A DNA stretch of 64,000 bases from Candidatus Omnitrophota bacterium (GCA_023229385.1 JALNZI010000001.1:124001-188000), one strand, 5' to 3'; counted from the first letter of the stretch, positions 1 through 8,216 are shown. Numbers and translations are program-made. The notes: a model not told the origin generated them from the letters alone.

Positions 1-1
1 T

Positions 2-337
2 GAATTAGTTGGAGTAATAAAATCTGATAGAATTAGTTATAATTATATTGCTGAGATTCATGTGCATGGAGTTTTAATTAAATTAGGTAGATTTATTAAT
101 GCAATAGATGCAGCAATGGCTTATGATATTGCTAGAATGTATTATTATGGTAGAGATAAAACTGCTAATTATCCAGCCAACTACTATTTCATTTTAAAAC
201 AAGACCTTGTTCTAAAATGGTACATTAATTTAAAAAAACGTAAATATCAGAATGAATCTAATTTGGCACGAGAATTGATGAGTAATATGTTGGCAGAAAG
301 CCAGAAAGAAAAGGACACACATGGAAACGAGAATTAA
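2..337 (+). CDS. AP2-domain endonuclease-like protein, C-terminal part
   Basis: The reading frame is open from the left window edge, so the start is missing. The visible residues carry an AP2-type DNA-binding domain: a Y-x-AEIHVHG strand, then LGRF, then an AMAYDIAR helix and a G-x-NYP ending, the order seen in plant AP2/ERF domains and in the C-terminus of phage HNH-AP2 homing endonucleases. The HNH part would lie outside the window. It overlaps the start of the downstream Hsp20 gene by 17 bases, so the two are probably co-transcribed. AP2 identity is from motif order; endonuclease function is inferred from the usual phage architecture. Confidence 0.75.
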   Translation, partial: ELVGVIKSDRISYNYIAEIHVHGVLIKLGRFINAIDAAMAYDIARMYYYGRDKTANYPANYYFILKQDLVLKWYINLKKRKYQNESNLARELMSNMLAESQKEKDTHGNEN

Positions 338-662
338 CGAGCTATTTAATTGGTGGGACTCATATATTTCAACAGAGGCATCTTCAATTAATAAAAATGA
401 AATAATTGATGGAGAATCAATTAAATTAGATTTATTAGGTGCTAAAAAAGAGAATATATCCGTAGATGTTAGTGGGCAAATAATAACAGTAAAATCTACT
501 AAGAAAAATATATATGGGCAAAATACTAAATTTGAAAGAACATATCAACTAGACGAAAAATATGATACTAAATCCCTTAAAGCCAAATATGAAGATGGAA
601 TATTAACTATTTCAGCCGATGTAAAAGAATCGCGAAAACCTAGAAAAATAGAAATAGATTAA
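321..662 (+). CDS. Hsp20/alpha-crystallin small heat shock protein
   Basis: This 113-residue protein matches the alpha-crystallin domain of small heat shock proteins, ATP-independent holdases that bind unfolding proteins. Visible are the early strand with IKLDLLG, the ISVDV-x-G-x-IITVKS strands, and the signature A-x-x-x-GIL-x-I near residues 88-98. Hsp20 genes occur in several T4-like phages, where a role in virion assembly or stress during infection is suspected. The start at 321 has AAAGAAAAGGA upstream. It ends just before a bidirectional terminator facing the convergent minus-strand block. Confidence 0.9.
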   Translation: METRINELFNWWDSYISTEASSINKNEIIDGESIKLDLLGAKKENISVDVSGQIITVKSTKKNIYGQNTKFERTYQLDEKYDTKSLKAKYEDGILTISADVKESRKPRKIEID

Positions 663-668
663 ATTTTA

Positions 669-693
669 AAAGGCCCAATTAATGGGCCTTTTT
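669..693. terminator. bidirectional terminator
   Basis: The inverted repeat AAGGCCC...GGGCCTT is flanked by A and T runs and sits between the convergent Hsp20 gene and the minus-strand block, so it can serve both directions. Confidence 0.85.
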
Positions 694-694
694 G

Positions 695-2029
695 TTATAC
701 TATATTATTCTGTTTAACTTTGCCATCACCTTTAATATTAAATATTTCATTAGTTAATCCAACTAAATGTTTACATAAAGCTGGGATATAATTTGGATTT
801 GTTTGATCTGATGGTAATGTATAATTAATTGGATATCCATCTTTAGTTCCTCGTCTAGTTACTGCACCGGCCAATGATTTATTTCTCATATTAGCAAAAG
901 CCAAGTAATAGATAAATGACTTGCAATCGCATCTAACTTCACATGGAAGATCTACACTCCATTCTTGAGTTAATCTTTGTCTTCTTAATTGAATCCATTG
1001 TGAATAATAGTCATGTTTGGTTGGATCTTCAGATGTACACATTGAAGTAATAGATGCTTGTAAATATTTTAAGTCTGGGTGCAATGAATTAGCTTTAATT
1101 GAATTAAAAGTTACTGCTACATTAGTTGAAGTACCTCTACTAGGAAATACTTTAAAGAAATTATTATATAATGTTCTTAAATGTTTTTCTTTTTTCCAAT
1201 CATAGCTTACTTGAGGTTCTTCCTTTTTTTCAGAAGCAGGTAAAGTTTTACTAGATGGCAAAGTTGGTGCAATTGGTTTAGGTTGTTTAGCTGGAACAGG
1301 CTCTTCAATTGGAGAGGAAGGTACTTTAGGGGCGTTTAGAGGGGAAGTAATTGGTTGTTCGGTTGGTTCTTCAATAGGTTGTTCCGGCTCGTTTAAATCG
1401 TCCAGAGACGGGGGCTCTTCATTATTTGTTACATTAAATTCAGGCGGAATTTCAGCATCAGGCTCATTTAAATCATCTAGATTCTTATCATCATCATCAT
1501 TTGGATTTTTTCTATTGGTTGCTTCTAGCATAATATTACGTCTAAAAGCAGATTCTAATAATGCATTAACTTCTTCAATAGTTTCTGCACCTAAATCATT
1601 GCAAACTTCTTGTAAATCTTCTTCACTGAAAGTATGATCAATATTTGTTGGCTTATTTTCTTCAAAAAATTTCCATTTTGTTTCATAAAATTTAGGCCAA
1701 TCTCCATCAGCAATAACAATATTATATTTTTTGCATAATTCACTTAATTCAGGTGAAGCAAAATATGCAAAAATAGAATAATCTTTTAGTTTAATCATTT
1801 TTTTAATATATAAATTATTAGCATTACCTTTTCCGTAATACTTATTAGCTTCATCTAATTTAGAAACTTCAGATTCAGGTATTGAATATAATTCACCAAT
1901 AACTGTTCCAGACTCTTCAGTTATAGCTGGATCACCATATGGAGATTGATATAATTTATATGGTAATTTAATTTTTTTACCAGATAAACTTTCTAAAGGT
2001 TTATATAAAAAAAACAATACATTGTTCAT
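695..2029 (-). CDS. GGCT/AIG2-like N-terminus, proline/acid-rich linker and CxC...CKH zinc-binding-like C-terminus
   Basis: A 444-residue late-type protein in three parts. Residues 1-80 resemble the gamma-glutamylcyclotransferase (AIG2) fold, with hydrophobic FFLYKPL followed by GELYSI and a LDEANKYYG segment. Residues about 170-285 are a disordered linker rich in P, E and D with repeated DDLNEP. The C-terminal 150 residues contain CDCKSF and, after a long insert, LCKHL, a CxC...CxH spacing like SWIM zinc fingers and also found in phage head-associated proteins. The N-terminus resembles the tagged neighbours only weakly. Function is unknown; a virion-associated role is inferred from its position. 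Confidence 0.75.
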   Translation of the reverse strand: MNNVLFFLYKPLESLSGKKIKLPYKLYQSPYGDPAITEESGTVIGELYSIPESEVSKLDEANKYYGKGNANNLYIKKMIKLKDYSIFAYFASPELSELCKKYNIVIADGDWPKFYETKWKFFEENKPTNIDHTFSEEDLQEVCNDLGAETIEEVNALLESAFRRNIMLEATNRKNPNDDDDKNLDDLNEPDAEIPPEFNVTNNEEPPSLDDLNEPEQPIEEPTEQPITSPLNAPKVPSSPIEEPVPAKQPKPIAPTLPSSKTLPASEKKEEPQVSYDWKKEKHLRTLYNNFFKVFPSRGTSTNVAVTFNSIKANSLHPDLKYLQASITSMCTSEDPTKHDYYSQWIQLRRQRLTQEWSVDLPCEVRCDCKSFIYYLAFANMRNKSLAGAVTRRGTKDGYPINYTLPSDQTNPNYIPALCKHLVGLTNEIFNIKGDGKVKQNNIV

Positions 2030-2054
2030 ATGTATTATTTAGATATAAATTTTA

Positions 2055-2522
2055 TTACCACTTCTTAGCAAATGCGGTGACAATAGTATTAATCATCTGA
2101 AAATTACCTGAAATAAATATCAAAATTATTATGACTAATATAACAGCGGTATCTATTTTTGTGAACTTTTTAAAAAGTGAAGAAGTGCTATTATTGTTAC
2201 TATTATTATCTATATTTTTTGATAATAATTCCATCATTTTGTTATTAGTTTCTTTATTAGAAGCTTCAACTCCTCTTAAACGATATTCATGATCACTAAT
2301 TTTATCTTTAATACTATCAAAATTCTTAGCACTATTCTCTACATACTCATTAATCTTTTTTTCTAAAGTATTATAATTATTATCCATCATATCTACTAAT
2401 CTATTATAATTAATATCAGTGCGCTCTTCTAATTTAGTATAACTAGCATCAAATTTGCCTTCTAATCTTTTCATCCACTCTATTAGCATGTCTTCCTGGA
2501 TATTGCTATTATTTGGTGCCAT
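2055..2522 (-). CDS. coiled-coil protein with C-terminal membrane anchor
   Basis: A 155-residue protein of unknown function. Residues about 15-105 are charged heptad-like repeats predicted to form a long coiled coil, followed by an N/S-rich hinge and one strong transmembrane segment (AVILVIIILIFI). The short tail ends KKW. A perfect T4-type late promoter motif lies about 7-14 bases upstream of the ATG. The architecture could fit a tail-anchored membrane protein or a lysis-linked factor, but nothing decides this. Confidence 0.75.
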   Translation of the reverse strand: MAPNNSNIQEDMLIEWMKRLEGKFDASYTKLEERTDINYNRLVDMMDNNYNTLEKKINEYVENSAKNFDSIKDKISDHEYRLRGVEASNKETNNKMMELLSKNIDNNSNNNSTSSLFKKFTKIDTAVILVIIILIFISGNFQMINTIVTAFAKKW

Positions 2523-2528
2523 ATTTTA

Positions 2529-2536
2529 TATTTATA
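2529..2536 (-). promoter_or_regulatory. T4-type late promoter motif
   Basis: TATAAATA on the minus strand, just upstream of the ATG at 2522, identical to the T4 late promoter core recognised by gp55-type sigma factors. Confidence 0.6.
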
Positions 2537-2573
2537 AAGTAGAGCTAATAATTAAAAAAATTAATTATTCAGA

Positions 2574-2759
2574 TTAACTTATTTTCCCATCTTGTATCCA
2601 ACGAGAGATCGCACCAAAAAATCCTAAGATATCTATTGATCCAAATAACATAATAATAGTTCGTAATTGGCTATTTTCCCAAGCTGAAGTCCAAATAGAT
2701 ATTACTATGAATATTAAAAAGATTATTCCAGTTATTAATGCTATTTTTGGATTATTCAT
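2574..2759 (-). CDS. small two-segment membrane protein
   Basis: A 61-residue protein with two hydrophobic segments (IALITGIIFLIFIVISI and a second around IIMLFGSIDILGFFG) separated by a short polar loop and ending in a positively charged tail. It sits between the coiled-coil membrane protein and the tagged GNAT-like gene. The size and topology would fit a holin-like or accessory membrane protein, but no family is recognised. Confidence 0.65.
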   Translation of the reverse strand: MNNPKIALITGIIFLIFIVISIWTSAWENSQLRTIIMLFGSIDILGFFGAISRWIQDGKIS

Positions 2760-2771
2760 AGCAACTATTTA

Positions 2772-3392
2772 TTATCCAAGCACTTTTTTCTTGAACATTT
2801 CAAATGGAATTTTAAACATAGTCGGAATATCTATTTTAGCAATTCCACTTTCTAATAACCATTTATAATAACTTTTATTAGCAAAAAAATATTTAATTGC
2901 ATCTCCAGTGTCATTATATTGAAACTTAACACCGCCATCTGATTGTATTTCCATAGGAATCCCTCCAAATACAGATGGATCAATTGTTTTAAACATTAAT
3001 TTAACTAAGAAAGCGGGAGGTGTAATGAATTTGAAATTACTCATTTTAGCTACGATATTTTTAGAAGCCATGCCCCATATTGGTTTATGCTCAGAATCTA
3101 TTAATTCTTGCATACCTCTCATAGCTGAAATTGGAGATCCCGCAACTCCAGTTAATTTAATTGGGCCACTTCTTTGTGGTCTAGTTGCAACGAATCCTTT
3201 ATTCTTATCGCCATAAAATTCCCATAGTTTAGCTCTATCGAAAAACTTAGATTCAGTCCAAGATGAACCAGTTGATCTTTCATAAGATGTTTTAAAGATC
3301 TCAAACACCTTATTAAGTTCATTTTGATCTAAATCGTTTACTGTAAATCGCTCTTCGTATAAAAAACCATTATATTCAATTAAAGCGCTCAT
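2772..3392 (-). CDS. tagged GNAT-like protein, possible packaged effector
   Basis: This 206-residue protein begins MSALIEYNGFLYEERF, a variant of the capsid-targeting-like tag (EYNGFLYE) shared by several genes here. The body has KGFVATRPQ, GPIKLTGVAGSP and a helix with MQELIDSEHKPIWGMAS, resembling the GNAT acetyltransferase core (strand, acetyl-CoA loop, helix). A perfect TATAAATA late promoter precedes it. Known: T4 internal proteins carry an N-terminal tag cleaved by gp21 after (L/I)xE. Inferred: this protein is packed into the head. The GNAT assignment is moderate and the substrate unknown. Confidence 0.7.
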   Translation of the reverse strand: MSALIEYNGFLYEERFTVNDLDQNELNKVFEIFKTSYERSTGSSWTESKFFDRAKLWEFYGDKNKGFVATRPQRSGPIKLTGVAGSPISAMRGMQELIDSEHKPIWGMASKNIVAKMSNFKFITPPAFLVKLMFKTIDPSVFGGIPMEIQSDGGVKFQYNDTGDAIKYFFANKSYYKWLLESGIAKIDIPTMFKIPFEMFKKKVLG

Positions 3393-3397
3393 ATTTA

Positions 3398-3405
3398 TTA
3401 TTTAT
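3398..3405 (-). promoter_or_regulatory. T4-type late promoter motif
   Basis: TATAAATA on the minus strand, 6-13 bases upstream of the ATG at 3392. It overlaps the last codons of the Nudix gene. Confidence 0.6.
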
Positions 3406-3854
3406 AAATTAGCAATATAATCTCTAATTAATTGGATACTCTTTTCAAACCCTGGATGCAATGGTCGTGGGAATTTCCCAAATGGATTAATCCAAATAAA
3501 ATCATCATTTTCCCAATTTAAAATAGGAGTAAACTCATGATCTACAATAGCCAAATAGGTAGTATATTTAAAGGAATTCTCTTTATATTCACATATTTTA
3601 TCTAACTCATATTTTTCATCATATTGAAGTTCCTCTGAGACTTCGCGTCTAAGAGCCTCTTCAAGCTCTTCTCCATCTTCTACCTTCCCACCAACGCTAC
3701 TCCAGCAATGAGGCTTTCTAACCCGCTGTGAGCGGTAAACAAGGCATATTTTACCACTATCCTTAGCATAGAAAATACACCCAACTGCATTTAATCCATA
3801 ATTTAATAATTCTTCATAAATTGCATTATTATATAATAGCTTATACCGATTCAT
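3402..3854 (-). CDS. tagged Nudix hydrolase
   Basis: A 150-residue protein with a full Nudix box at residues 56-78: G-x5-E-x7-REVSEEL, with only the usual glycine after EE replaced. Nudix enzymes hydrolyse nucleoside diphosphate linkages such as oxidised dNTPs, ADP-ribose, NADH or RNA caps. The N-terminus, MNRYKLLYNNAIYEE, resembles the tag of neighbouring genes with IYE at the cleavage-like position. If it is packaged, this Nudix enzyme would act on host nucleotides, RNA caps or ADP-ribose right after entry, beside ADP-ribosyltransferase-like proteins. The TnpB gene upstream runs 14 bases into its start. Confidence 0.85.
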   Translation of the reverse strand: MNRYKLLYNNAIYEELLNYGLNAVGCIFYAKDSGKICLVYRSQRVRKPHCWSSVGGKVEDGEELEEALRREVSEELQYDEKYELDKICEYKENSFKYTTYLAIVDHEFTPILNWENDDFIWINPFGKFPRPLHPGFEKSIQLIRDYIANL

Positions 3855-5169
3855 TAAACTCCTTAATATATTTACTTTGAAGTTTAAATTCTTGTTTCAG
3901 CGACGAGCACTGCTCCGTTAAGAACTGTAATCTCTCATCTCCGCAAGCGTAACTTTGCGTGGAACTCACGCTAGACTCACCTCTTGCGAGGCTTGTAATA
4001 TATTTGCCCGAAGGTGAATGTTTATCCATCAGCCAGAGCGCATAGTATTGTAGATTTTTAGCAGCGTTAACATCACGATCATGATGCACACCACAATTGC
4101 TACAAGTCCATTCTCTATCTGATAGTTTCAATTCATTATGTTTATGCCCGCAAACACTACAATACCTAGAAGAAGCATAGAAGGTAGGAGCCATTATTAA
4201 ATGGATTCTTGCCCATGCACACTTGTATTTCAAAGTATCTCTAATTTTACCAAAAGAAGAATCTAAAATAGAACTTGCTAATTTATGATTCTTGGACATA
4301 TTTTTTGGCTTTAATGTTTCAATAACAATGGCCTTTGGTTTGGCTTTTACCAAAGAACTTGTCAATTTATGCACAGTATCATTGCGGATATCCGCAACTC
4401 TTTTGTGAACTCTTGACAACCTTGTTATAGCTTTCTTTCTGTTGTTACTTCCTTTTATTCTTCTTGATACCATTCGCTGATATCGTTGAAGCTTCTTTAG
4501 ATGCGATTTATATGCTTTCGGATTCTTGAAAGTATTACCTTCACTAGTAATCGCCAATTCTTTGATCCCTAAATCTACTCCTAATATATCATTAATTGAA
4601 ATATCTTCAAGTTGTGATAATTCTGGGGTTTCAATATCTTCTTTAATAAAAAATGAAACAAACCATCTATCTGCTTGGCGGGATACAGTTGCTTGACTTA
4701 ATTTTATCTTCCCTTCATGTATTGGATAATTCTTCTCCTTTAATCTAATCTTGCCTAATATTGGTAATTGAGCATAATTAGATGCAATAAAAGTTTGACC
4801 GCATAATCTAAATGAATCTCTTTGGCCCCGCTTCTTGAATTTTGGATAACCTGATTTTTTAGCAAAGAATCGTTTAAATGCTTGTTCTAAGTCTCTTAAT
4901 GATTCTTGCCCACAGCATTTAGACACTTGGCTTATCCAAGTTTTTTCTTTTTTTAATAATATTAAATCTTTATACCAATCTATGGCAGTACCTAATTTAA
5001 TTTTATATTTATTTGCATTTTGAGATATTTTGAATTCTTTGTAATTATTGCTTATTATGGCTAATCTATTATTATATGCAAAGCGAGCAACTCCTGCACT
5101 ATTATAACAAAGAGCTGTTTGAGTATTATTGAGTTTTAATTCAAGCACATATCCACGCCATTTTATCAC
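3841..5169 (-). CDS. tnpB: TnpB RNA-guided nuclease of a solo IS605/IS1341-type element, copy A
   Basis: The 442-residue protein has the TnpB order: N-terminal OrfB helices, RuvC-I GVDLGI (D199), RuvC-II VIETL (E284), zinc finger CSVC (337-340) and CSNC (356-359), and RuvC-III HDRDVNAA (D366). All catalytic residues are intact. No tnpA is nearby, so it is a solo element. The last 14 codons run past the element end into flanking phage DNA and overlap the Nudix start. TnpB proteins are guided by an omega-RNA from the element's right end. A second copy lies at 56036-57325; the two differ strongly in the first 80 residues and are nearly identical afterwards. Confidence 0.93.
   Translation of the reverse strand: MIKWRGYVLELKLNNTQTALCYNSAGVARFAYNNRLAIISNNYKEFKISQNANKYKIKLGTAIDWYKDLILLKKEKTWISQVSKCCGQESLRDLEQAFKRFFAKKSGYPKFKKRGQRDSFRLCGQTFIASNYAQLPILGKIRLKEKNYPIHEGKIKLSQATVSRQADRWFVSFFIKEDIETPELSQLEDISINDILGVDLGIKELAITSEGNTFKNPKAYKSHLKKLQRYQRMVSRRIKGSNNRKKAITRLSRVHKRVADIRNDTVHKLTSSLVKAKPKAIVIETLKPKNMSKNHKLASSILDSSFGKIRDTLKYKCAWARIHLIMAPTFYASSRYCSVCGHKHNELKLSDREWTCSNCGVHHDRDVNAAKNLQYYALWLMDKHSPSGKYITSLARGESSVSSTQSYACGDERLQFLTEQCSSLKQEFKLQSKYIKEFNESV
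3888..4020 (-). ncRNA. predicted omega-RNA scaffold at the right end of tnpB copy A
   Basis: The 3' part of tnpB down to the shared end CAAGAATTTAA is conserved with copy B at 56060-56190, after which the two copies share nothing. Positions 3957-3971 form the minus-strand hairpin GCGTG-AGTTC-CACGC. Copy B has GGCTG-AGTTC-CAGCC at the same place, so paired bases changed together and the loop stayed the same. That covariation supports a structured guide-RNA scaffold. The guide would start just beyond 3888. The upstream boundary is approximate. Confidence 0.7.
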
Positions 5170-5187
5170 TAATATTATTTATCTATT

Positions 5188-5517
5188 TTATACACTTAAA
5201 AAATACTCCTTAATATATGCAACTTCTCCAGAAAACATATTAATAATATCTTCAACTGATAAATTTTCTTTATAGTAATATTCTTCACATACTTGGCATA
5301 ATGCATCAATAGCTGTTTCAAATATTTCTATTTCTCCATATGATATATATTCGTTTATATCATCTGCTTCAAATTTAATTGAATTATTTTTAGTTTGGTA
5401 AACTGTTAAATTATCTAAATTAACTAGTGAAAATAATAATGTTATTGCAATTCCTTTAATATTTTGAGAAATTTGTGACATATTGTTAATCTTATCAATT
5501 GTTTTCTTAACATTCAT
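5188..5517 (-). CDS. hypothetical protein, 109 aa
   Basis: Not recognised. It is mostly helical in appearance, with a hydrophobic GIAITLLFSLVNL stretch and an acidic C-terminal half (EYISYGEIEIFETAIDAL). It lies between tnpB copy A and a tagged ADP-ribosyltransferase-like gene, and an AATAAATA late-type motif precedes its ATG. It may belong to the late block; no function can be assigned. Confidence 0.65.
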   Translation of the reverse strand: MNVKKTIDKINNMSQISQNIKGIAITLLFSLVNLDNLTVYQTKNNSIKFEADDINEYISYGEIEIFETAIDALCQVCEEYYYKENLSVEDIINMFSGEVAYIKEYFLSV

Positions 5518-5526
5518 ATGAAATAT

Positions 5527-6120
5527 TTATTGATTAGGTTCTTCAACTTTAGCTTCACTATAAGGAAGTGTTTTAAGTATTTTTAATATATCTGGATTAT
5601 AGCAAATTAAATCAGTAACTCCATTACCAACATATACCATAAATCCATCAATCTGATGAACTCTTAATCTAGATAATAATATATCTTCATGCCCATGATA
5701 ACAATCATACCATATAGATTGAATTAATTCTAATAAGGTATCATTACTTTCTATAAGTGATTCTCTCATTAATCTTTTAGCTCTAATTGGATCTTCATCC
5801 CAATTACTAAGAACCTCTAATTCATCAGGAAGAGCTCTAGTTAGGGCATTAAGCAAACCAATTGGATACTTTGTTTTTGAACCTTTTATATTTGTTCGTC
5901 TGGTTAATCTAACTTCATTTAAAAATCCATCTGGATAGGCGTAGCTAATTGCTTTATCTCTGCTTAAACTTAGATAAAATCCTGGCCCTAATTGGGCATT
6001 ACTATTTTCAGTTAGGGCATATCTATCTTCAAATTTATTAAACTTTACTTTACTGCCATGATACCAAATCTGAGGAATTGCTACAGATTCGTATAAACAT
6101 CCATTATACTCTAATTTCAT
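5527..6120 (-). CDS. tagged ADP-ribosyltransferase-like protein
   Basis: A 197-residue protein starting MKLEYNGCLYES, the clearest form of the head-targeting-like tag (LYE followed by a small residue). After it come IWYHGSK, then GPGFYLSLSRDKAISYAY, the H and Y elements of H-Y-E type ADP-ribosyltransferases, and a late region GFMVYVGNGVTDLICYNPD typical of the fold's last strands. The third catalytic residue cannot be placed with certainty. T4 Alt is a head-packaged ADP-ribosyltransferase that modifies host RNA polymerase, so the combination of tag and fold suggests an analogous injected effector. Confidence 0.75.
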   Translation of the reverse strand: MKLEYNGCLYESVAIPQIWYHGSKVKFNKFEDRYALTENSNAQLGPGFYLSLSRDKAISYAYPDGFLNEVRLTRRTNIKGSKTKYPIGLLNALTRALPDELEVLSNWDEDPIRAKRLMRESLIESNDTLLELIQSIWYDCYHGHEDILLSRLRVHQIDGFMVYVGNGVTDLICYNPDILKILKTLPYSEAKVEEPNQ

Positions 6121-6146
6121 ACTAAGTATTTAGATATAATTAAAAT

Positions 6147-6611
6147 ATGAGTGATATAACGGGCTACGGAATTAAATTAAATAAAGAATATAGGCCATAT
6201 TCAAAACTATCATTTAATGAATTCAACAAATCAAATAGTAGCCTTTCTAAGAAAGATATTGAAGAATCTTATGAGAAAACAATACATAAGGTTATAAAAT
6301 ATATTATTGCAATCGGTGCCGAAGAATTACAATCTCAATTAAAAAAATACTCTGAATATGACCCTATTGTAATAAATAGAGAATCAATATCTGAAAAAGA
6401 ATATGCTGAGTCTGGTAGTATGATGGGATTTGAAGTTAGATTATATGCGGATACTGAAATATTAGATAAAATGGTCGAAGCTGCTAAAAAAATAAAGCAG
6501 GATGAAAATATATATACTGAACCTATTAATGGTAAAATTAAAGAAAGTAAATTTAAAGATACATTAGATACTATTATTAAAGTATCGGCTAGGAGAAATA
6601 ATAATGCGTGA
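6147..6611 (+). CDS. hypothetical protein, 154 aa
   Basis: Not recognised. A helix-rich, charged protein with an IHKVIKYIIAIGAEELQSQLKKY segment. It is divergent from the tagged gene at 6120, with 26 bases between the starts, and begins a four-gene plus-strand run whose members overlap by a few bases, so they should form one operon. Confidence 0.7.
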   Translation: MSDITGYGIKLNKEYRPYSKLSFNEFNKSNSSLSKKDIEESYEKTIHKVIKYIIAIGAEELQSQLKKYSEYDPIVINRESISEKEYAESGSMMGFEVRLYADTEILDKMVEAAKKIKQDENIYTEPINGKIKESKFKDTLDTIIKVSARRNNNA

Positions 6612-6852
6612 AACAATAACTTCTCATCAATTAGCTAAAGCATTACTTGAAGATGAAGACTTGCCTATTCTTATGATTGTAAATGGCCACACATATAGTT
6701 CAGAAGCCCATAAGTATTCACATGGAGAAATTAAATTAGGAATAAGCACTATAATATATGCTAGTGGATATTCTAAACATATTGTTATAGGACATATGTT
6801 AGAAACTGAGGATAATATTATGGATATTCGAAGTATCAATAAAGATGTCTAG
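6604..6852 (+). CDS. hypothetical protein, 82 aa
   Basis: Not recognised. It contains NGHTYSSEAHKYSHGE, with several histidines, and a beta-rich middle. Its ATG overlaps the end of the preceding gene by 8 bases and its end overlaps the next gene, which supports translation as part of the four-gene operon. Confidence 0.65.
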   Translation: MRETITSHQLAKALLEDEDLPILMIVNGHTYSSEAHKYSHGEIKLGISTIIYASGYSKHIVIGHMLETEDNIMDIRSINKDV

Positions 6853-7036
6853 GCAAATATTAGAAACTTGTTATTTCTGTCCATTTTGTAAAAAGAAAAG
6901 TGGAACTTTAATTAATGGTAATTGTCCAGACTGTGGAAATCATTATGTAAATCATGAATTAATTCTTTCAAACGATTCAATAATAGTAGTTATTGCAATA
7001 TTACTATTTTTAATATTAATATGGCGCTATATATGA
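6845..7036 (+). CDS. zinc-ribbon protein with C-terminal membrane anchor
   Basis: A 63-residue protein with CPFC and CPDC pairs about 15 residues apart, a treble-clef or rubredoxin-like zinc ribbon, followed by one C-terminal transmembrane segment (IIVVIAILLFLILIW). The next gene starts in an ATGA overlap with its stop. Zinc ribbon on a tail anchor suggests a small membrane-associated adaptor; its target is unknown. Confidence 0.7.
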   Translation: MSRQILETCYFCPFCKKKSGTLINGNCPDCGNHYVNHELILSNDSIIVVIAILLFLILIWRYI

Positions 7037-7470
7037 ATGAATTATTTGCTTTAGTTATATTGGGATGTATCGAAATATTAGTATTGTTATTACATAATTT
7101 TATTGAAAATCATCCTACTTTATATAATACATTAAGATATTATGGGAAATTTACTAACTGCTGTGATATGGTTGGATATGATAAAAAATTATCAAAATTT
7201 TCATATGATACTTATATTTGCAAAAAATGTAATAGAAAATATATTGAAGTTGATGGGAGAAAGCTAGTAAAATTTAAAGCATTAACTATAAAACAAACTT
7301 ATAAAGAAATTACTTATACTATGCATAGAACTAAAGTTAAGCGTATTATTAATCCAATTCTACGCAAAATACAATTTTTTACAAATAAGCCTTATGTAAT
7401 TGCTTCGGTAACTGATCATGGCTATTTTTTGTATTATAAAATAATGCGAGTCTTATATATAAAAATATAA
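7033..7470 (+). CDS. membrane-anchored Cys-pair protein
   Basis: A protein of about 145 residues with an N-terminal transmembrane segment (LFALVILGCIEILVLLLHNFI) and a cytosolic part with CC and CKKC pairs that could bind zinc. The start at 7033 is chosen because ATGA overlaps the stop of the preceding gene; an upstream in-frame ATG at 7021 exists. The C-terminal half is basic. It looks like a partner of the preceding zinc-ribbon membrane protein. Confidence 0.65.
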   Translation: MNELFALVILGCIEILVLLLHNFIENHPTLYNTLRYYGKFTNCCDMVGYDKKLSKFSYDTYICKKCNRKYIEVDGRKLVKFKALTIKQTYKEITYTMHRTKVKRIINPILRKIQFFTNKPYVIASVTDHGYFLYYKIMRVLYIKI

Positions 7471-7475
7471 AATAA

Positions 7476-8216
7476 TCACATTTTCATTTGCTCTACTATT
7501 TCTGGTGAAAAATGCGATCTAATGACATTTGAAATTTTATGCTCAATAGCAGAAATCTTTTCATAGCTAACATTAAAATATTCATGACATTCAGCTAATG
7601 TTTTATATCCACATGAATGACTAATAAAAATCTTTTGTTCAGTTTTATCAAAATTGCATAATATCGAATCTATCTTATTTTTTATTGAAATAGCATCCAA
7701 GCCGTCTTCAGCTTCAGTGGATGAATAAGTTTCTTGTTCAATTGTGTCAAATATATCTAATTCTTCACCGTCTAAATTAATAACTTTATTAACATATTGA
7801 GTTTTTTCATTTGGCAATCCTTTTTTATAATTTCTAATTGAAGCATTTACTCTAGCTGCGGGCATCCTAATTACGCCATTATAACTAATATTCAAAAATA
7901 TTAACAGGCTTTTTTTAATATGCCAAACAATATACGTTAAAAATGTATTAGTTTTATCATCTTTAAATTCTTCAATTCCCTCACTAGCACCAATAATACC
8001 TTCATTAAAAATTTCATTAATATCTATTAATGTTTTAGTATAATAATATCTAGCACATGCAAATATGAATTTGTAAATAGAAGCTAATGCTAAATTCTTA
8101 TATGAAATATCATGAGTTTCATGATATTTTTTAACCAAAGCTTTTTGCTCATCTGAGCTTAATGAAATAGCTTTCTTTAAAATCAATTCCATGTTTGGAT
8201 TTAATTGAACATACAT
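7476..8216 (-). CDS. sigma-70 family RNA polymerase sigma factor
   Basis: The 246-residue protein has sigma region 2 at about residues 40-115 (LALASIYKFIF, then IDINEIFNEGIIGASEGIEEF and FLTYIVWHIKKSLL), a region 3-like segment IRMPAARVNAS, and a C-terminal region 4 helix-turn-helix (KTLAECHEYFNVSYEKISAIE). It would replace or compete with the host sigma factor on RNA polymerase. It lies in the block with TATAAATA motifs, so a late or middle sigma role is plausible, although the sequence is not close to T4 gp55. Two further sigma-like genes are at 23365 and 31610. Confidence 0.85.
   Translation of the reverse strand: MYVQLNPNMELILKKAISLSSDEQKALVKKYHETHDISYKNLALASIYKFIFACARYYYTKTLIDINEIFNEGIIGASEGIEEFKDDKTNTFLTYIVWHIKKSLLIFLNISYNGVIRMPAARVNASIRNYKKGLPNEKTQYVNKVINLDGEELDIFDTIEQETYSSTEAEDGLDAISIKNKIDSILCNFDKTEQKIFISHSCGYKTLAECHEYFNVSYEKISAIEHKISNVIRSHFSPEIVEQMKM

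Noticed and set aside
7476..8216. Calling the sigma factor T4 gp55
   Set aside because: It has full region 2 and region 4 and is longer; motif similarity to gp55 itself is not visible.
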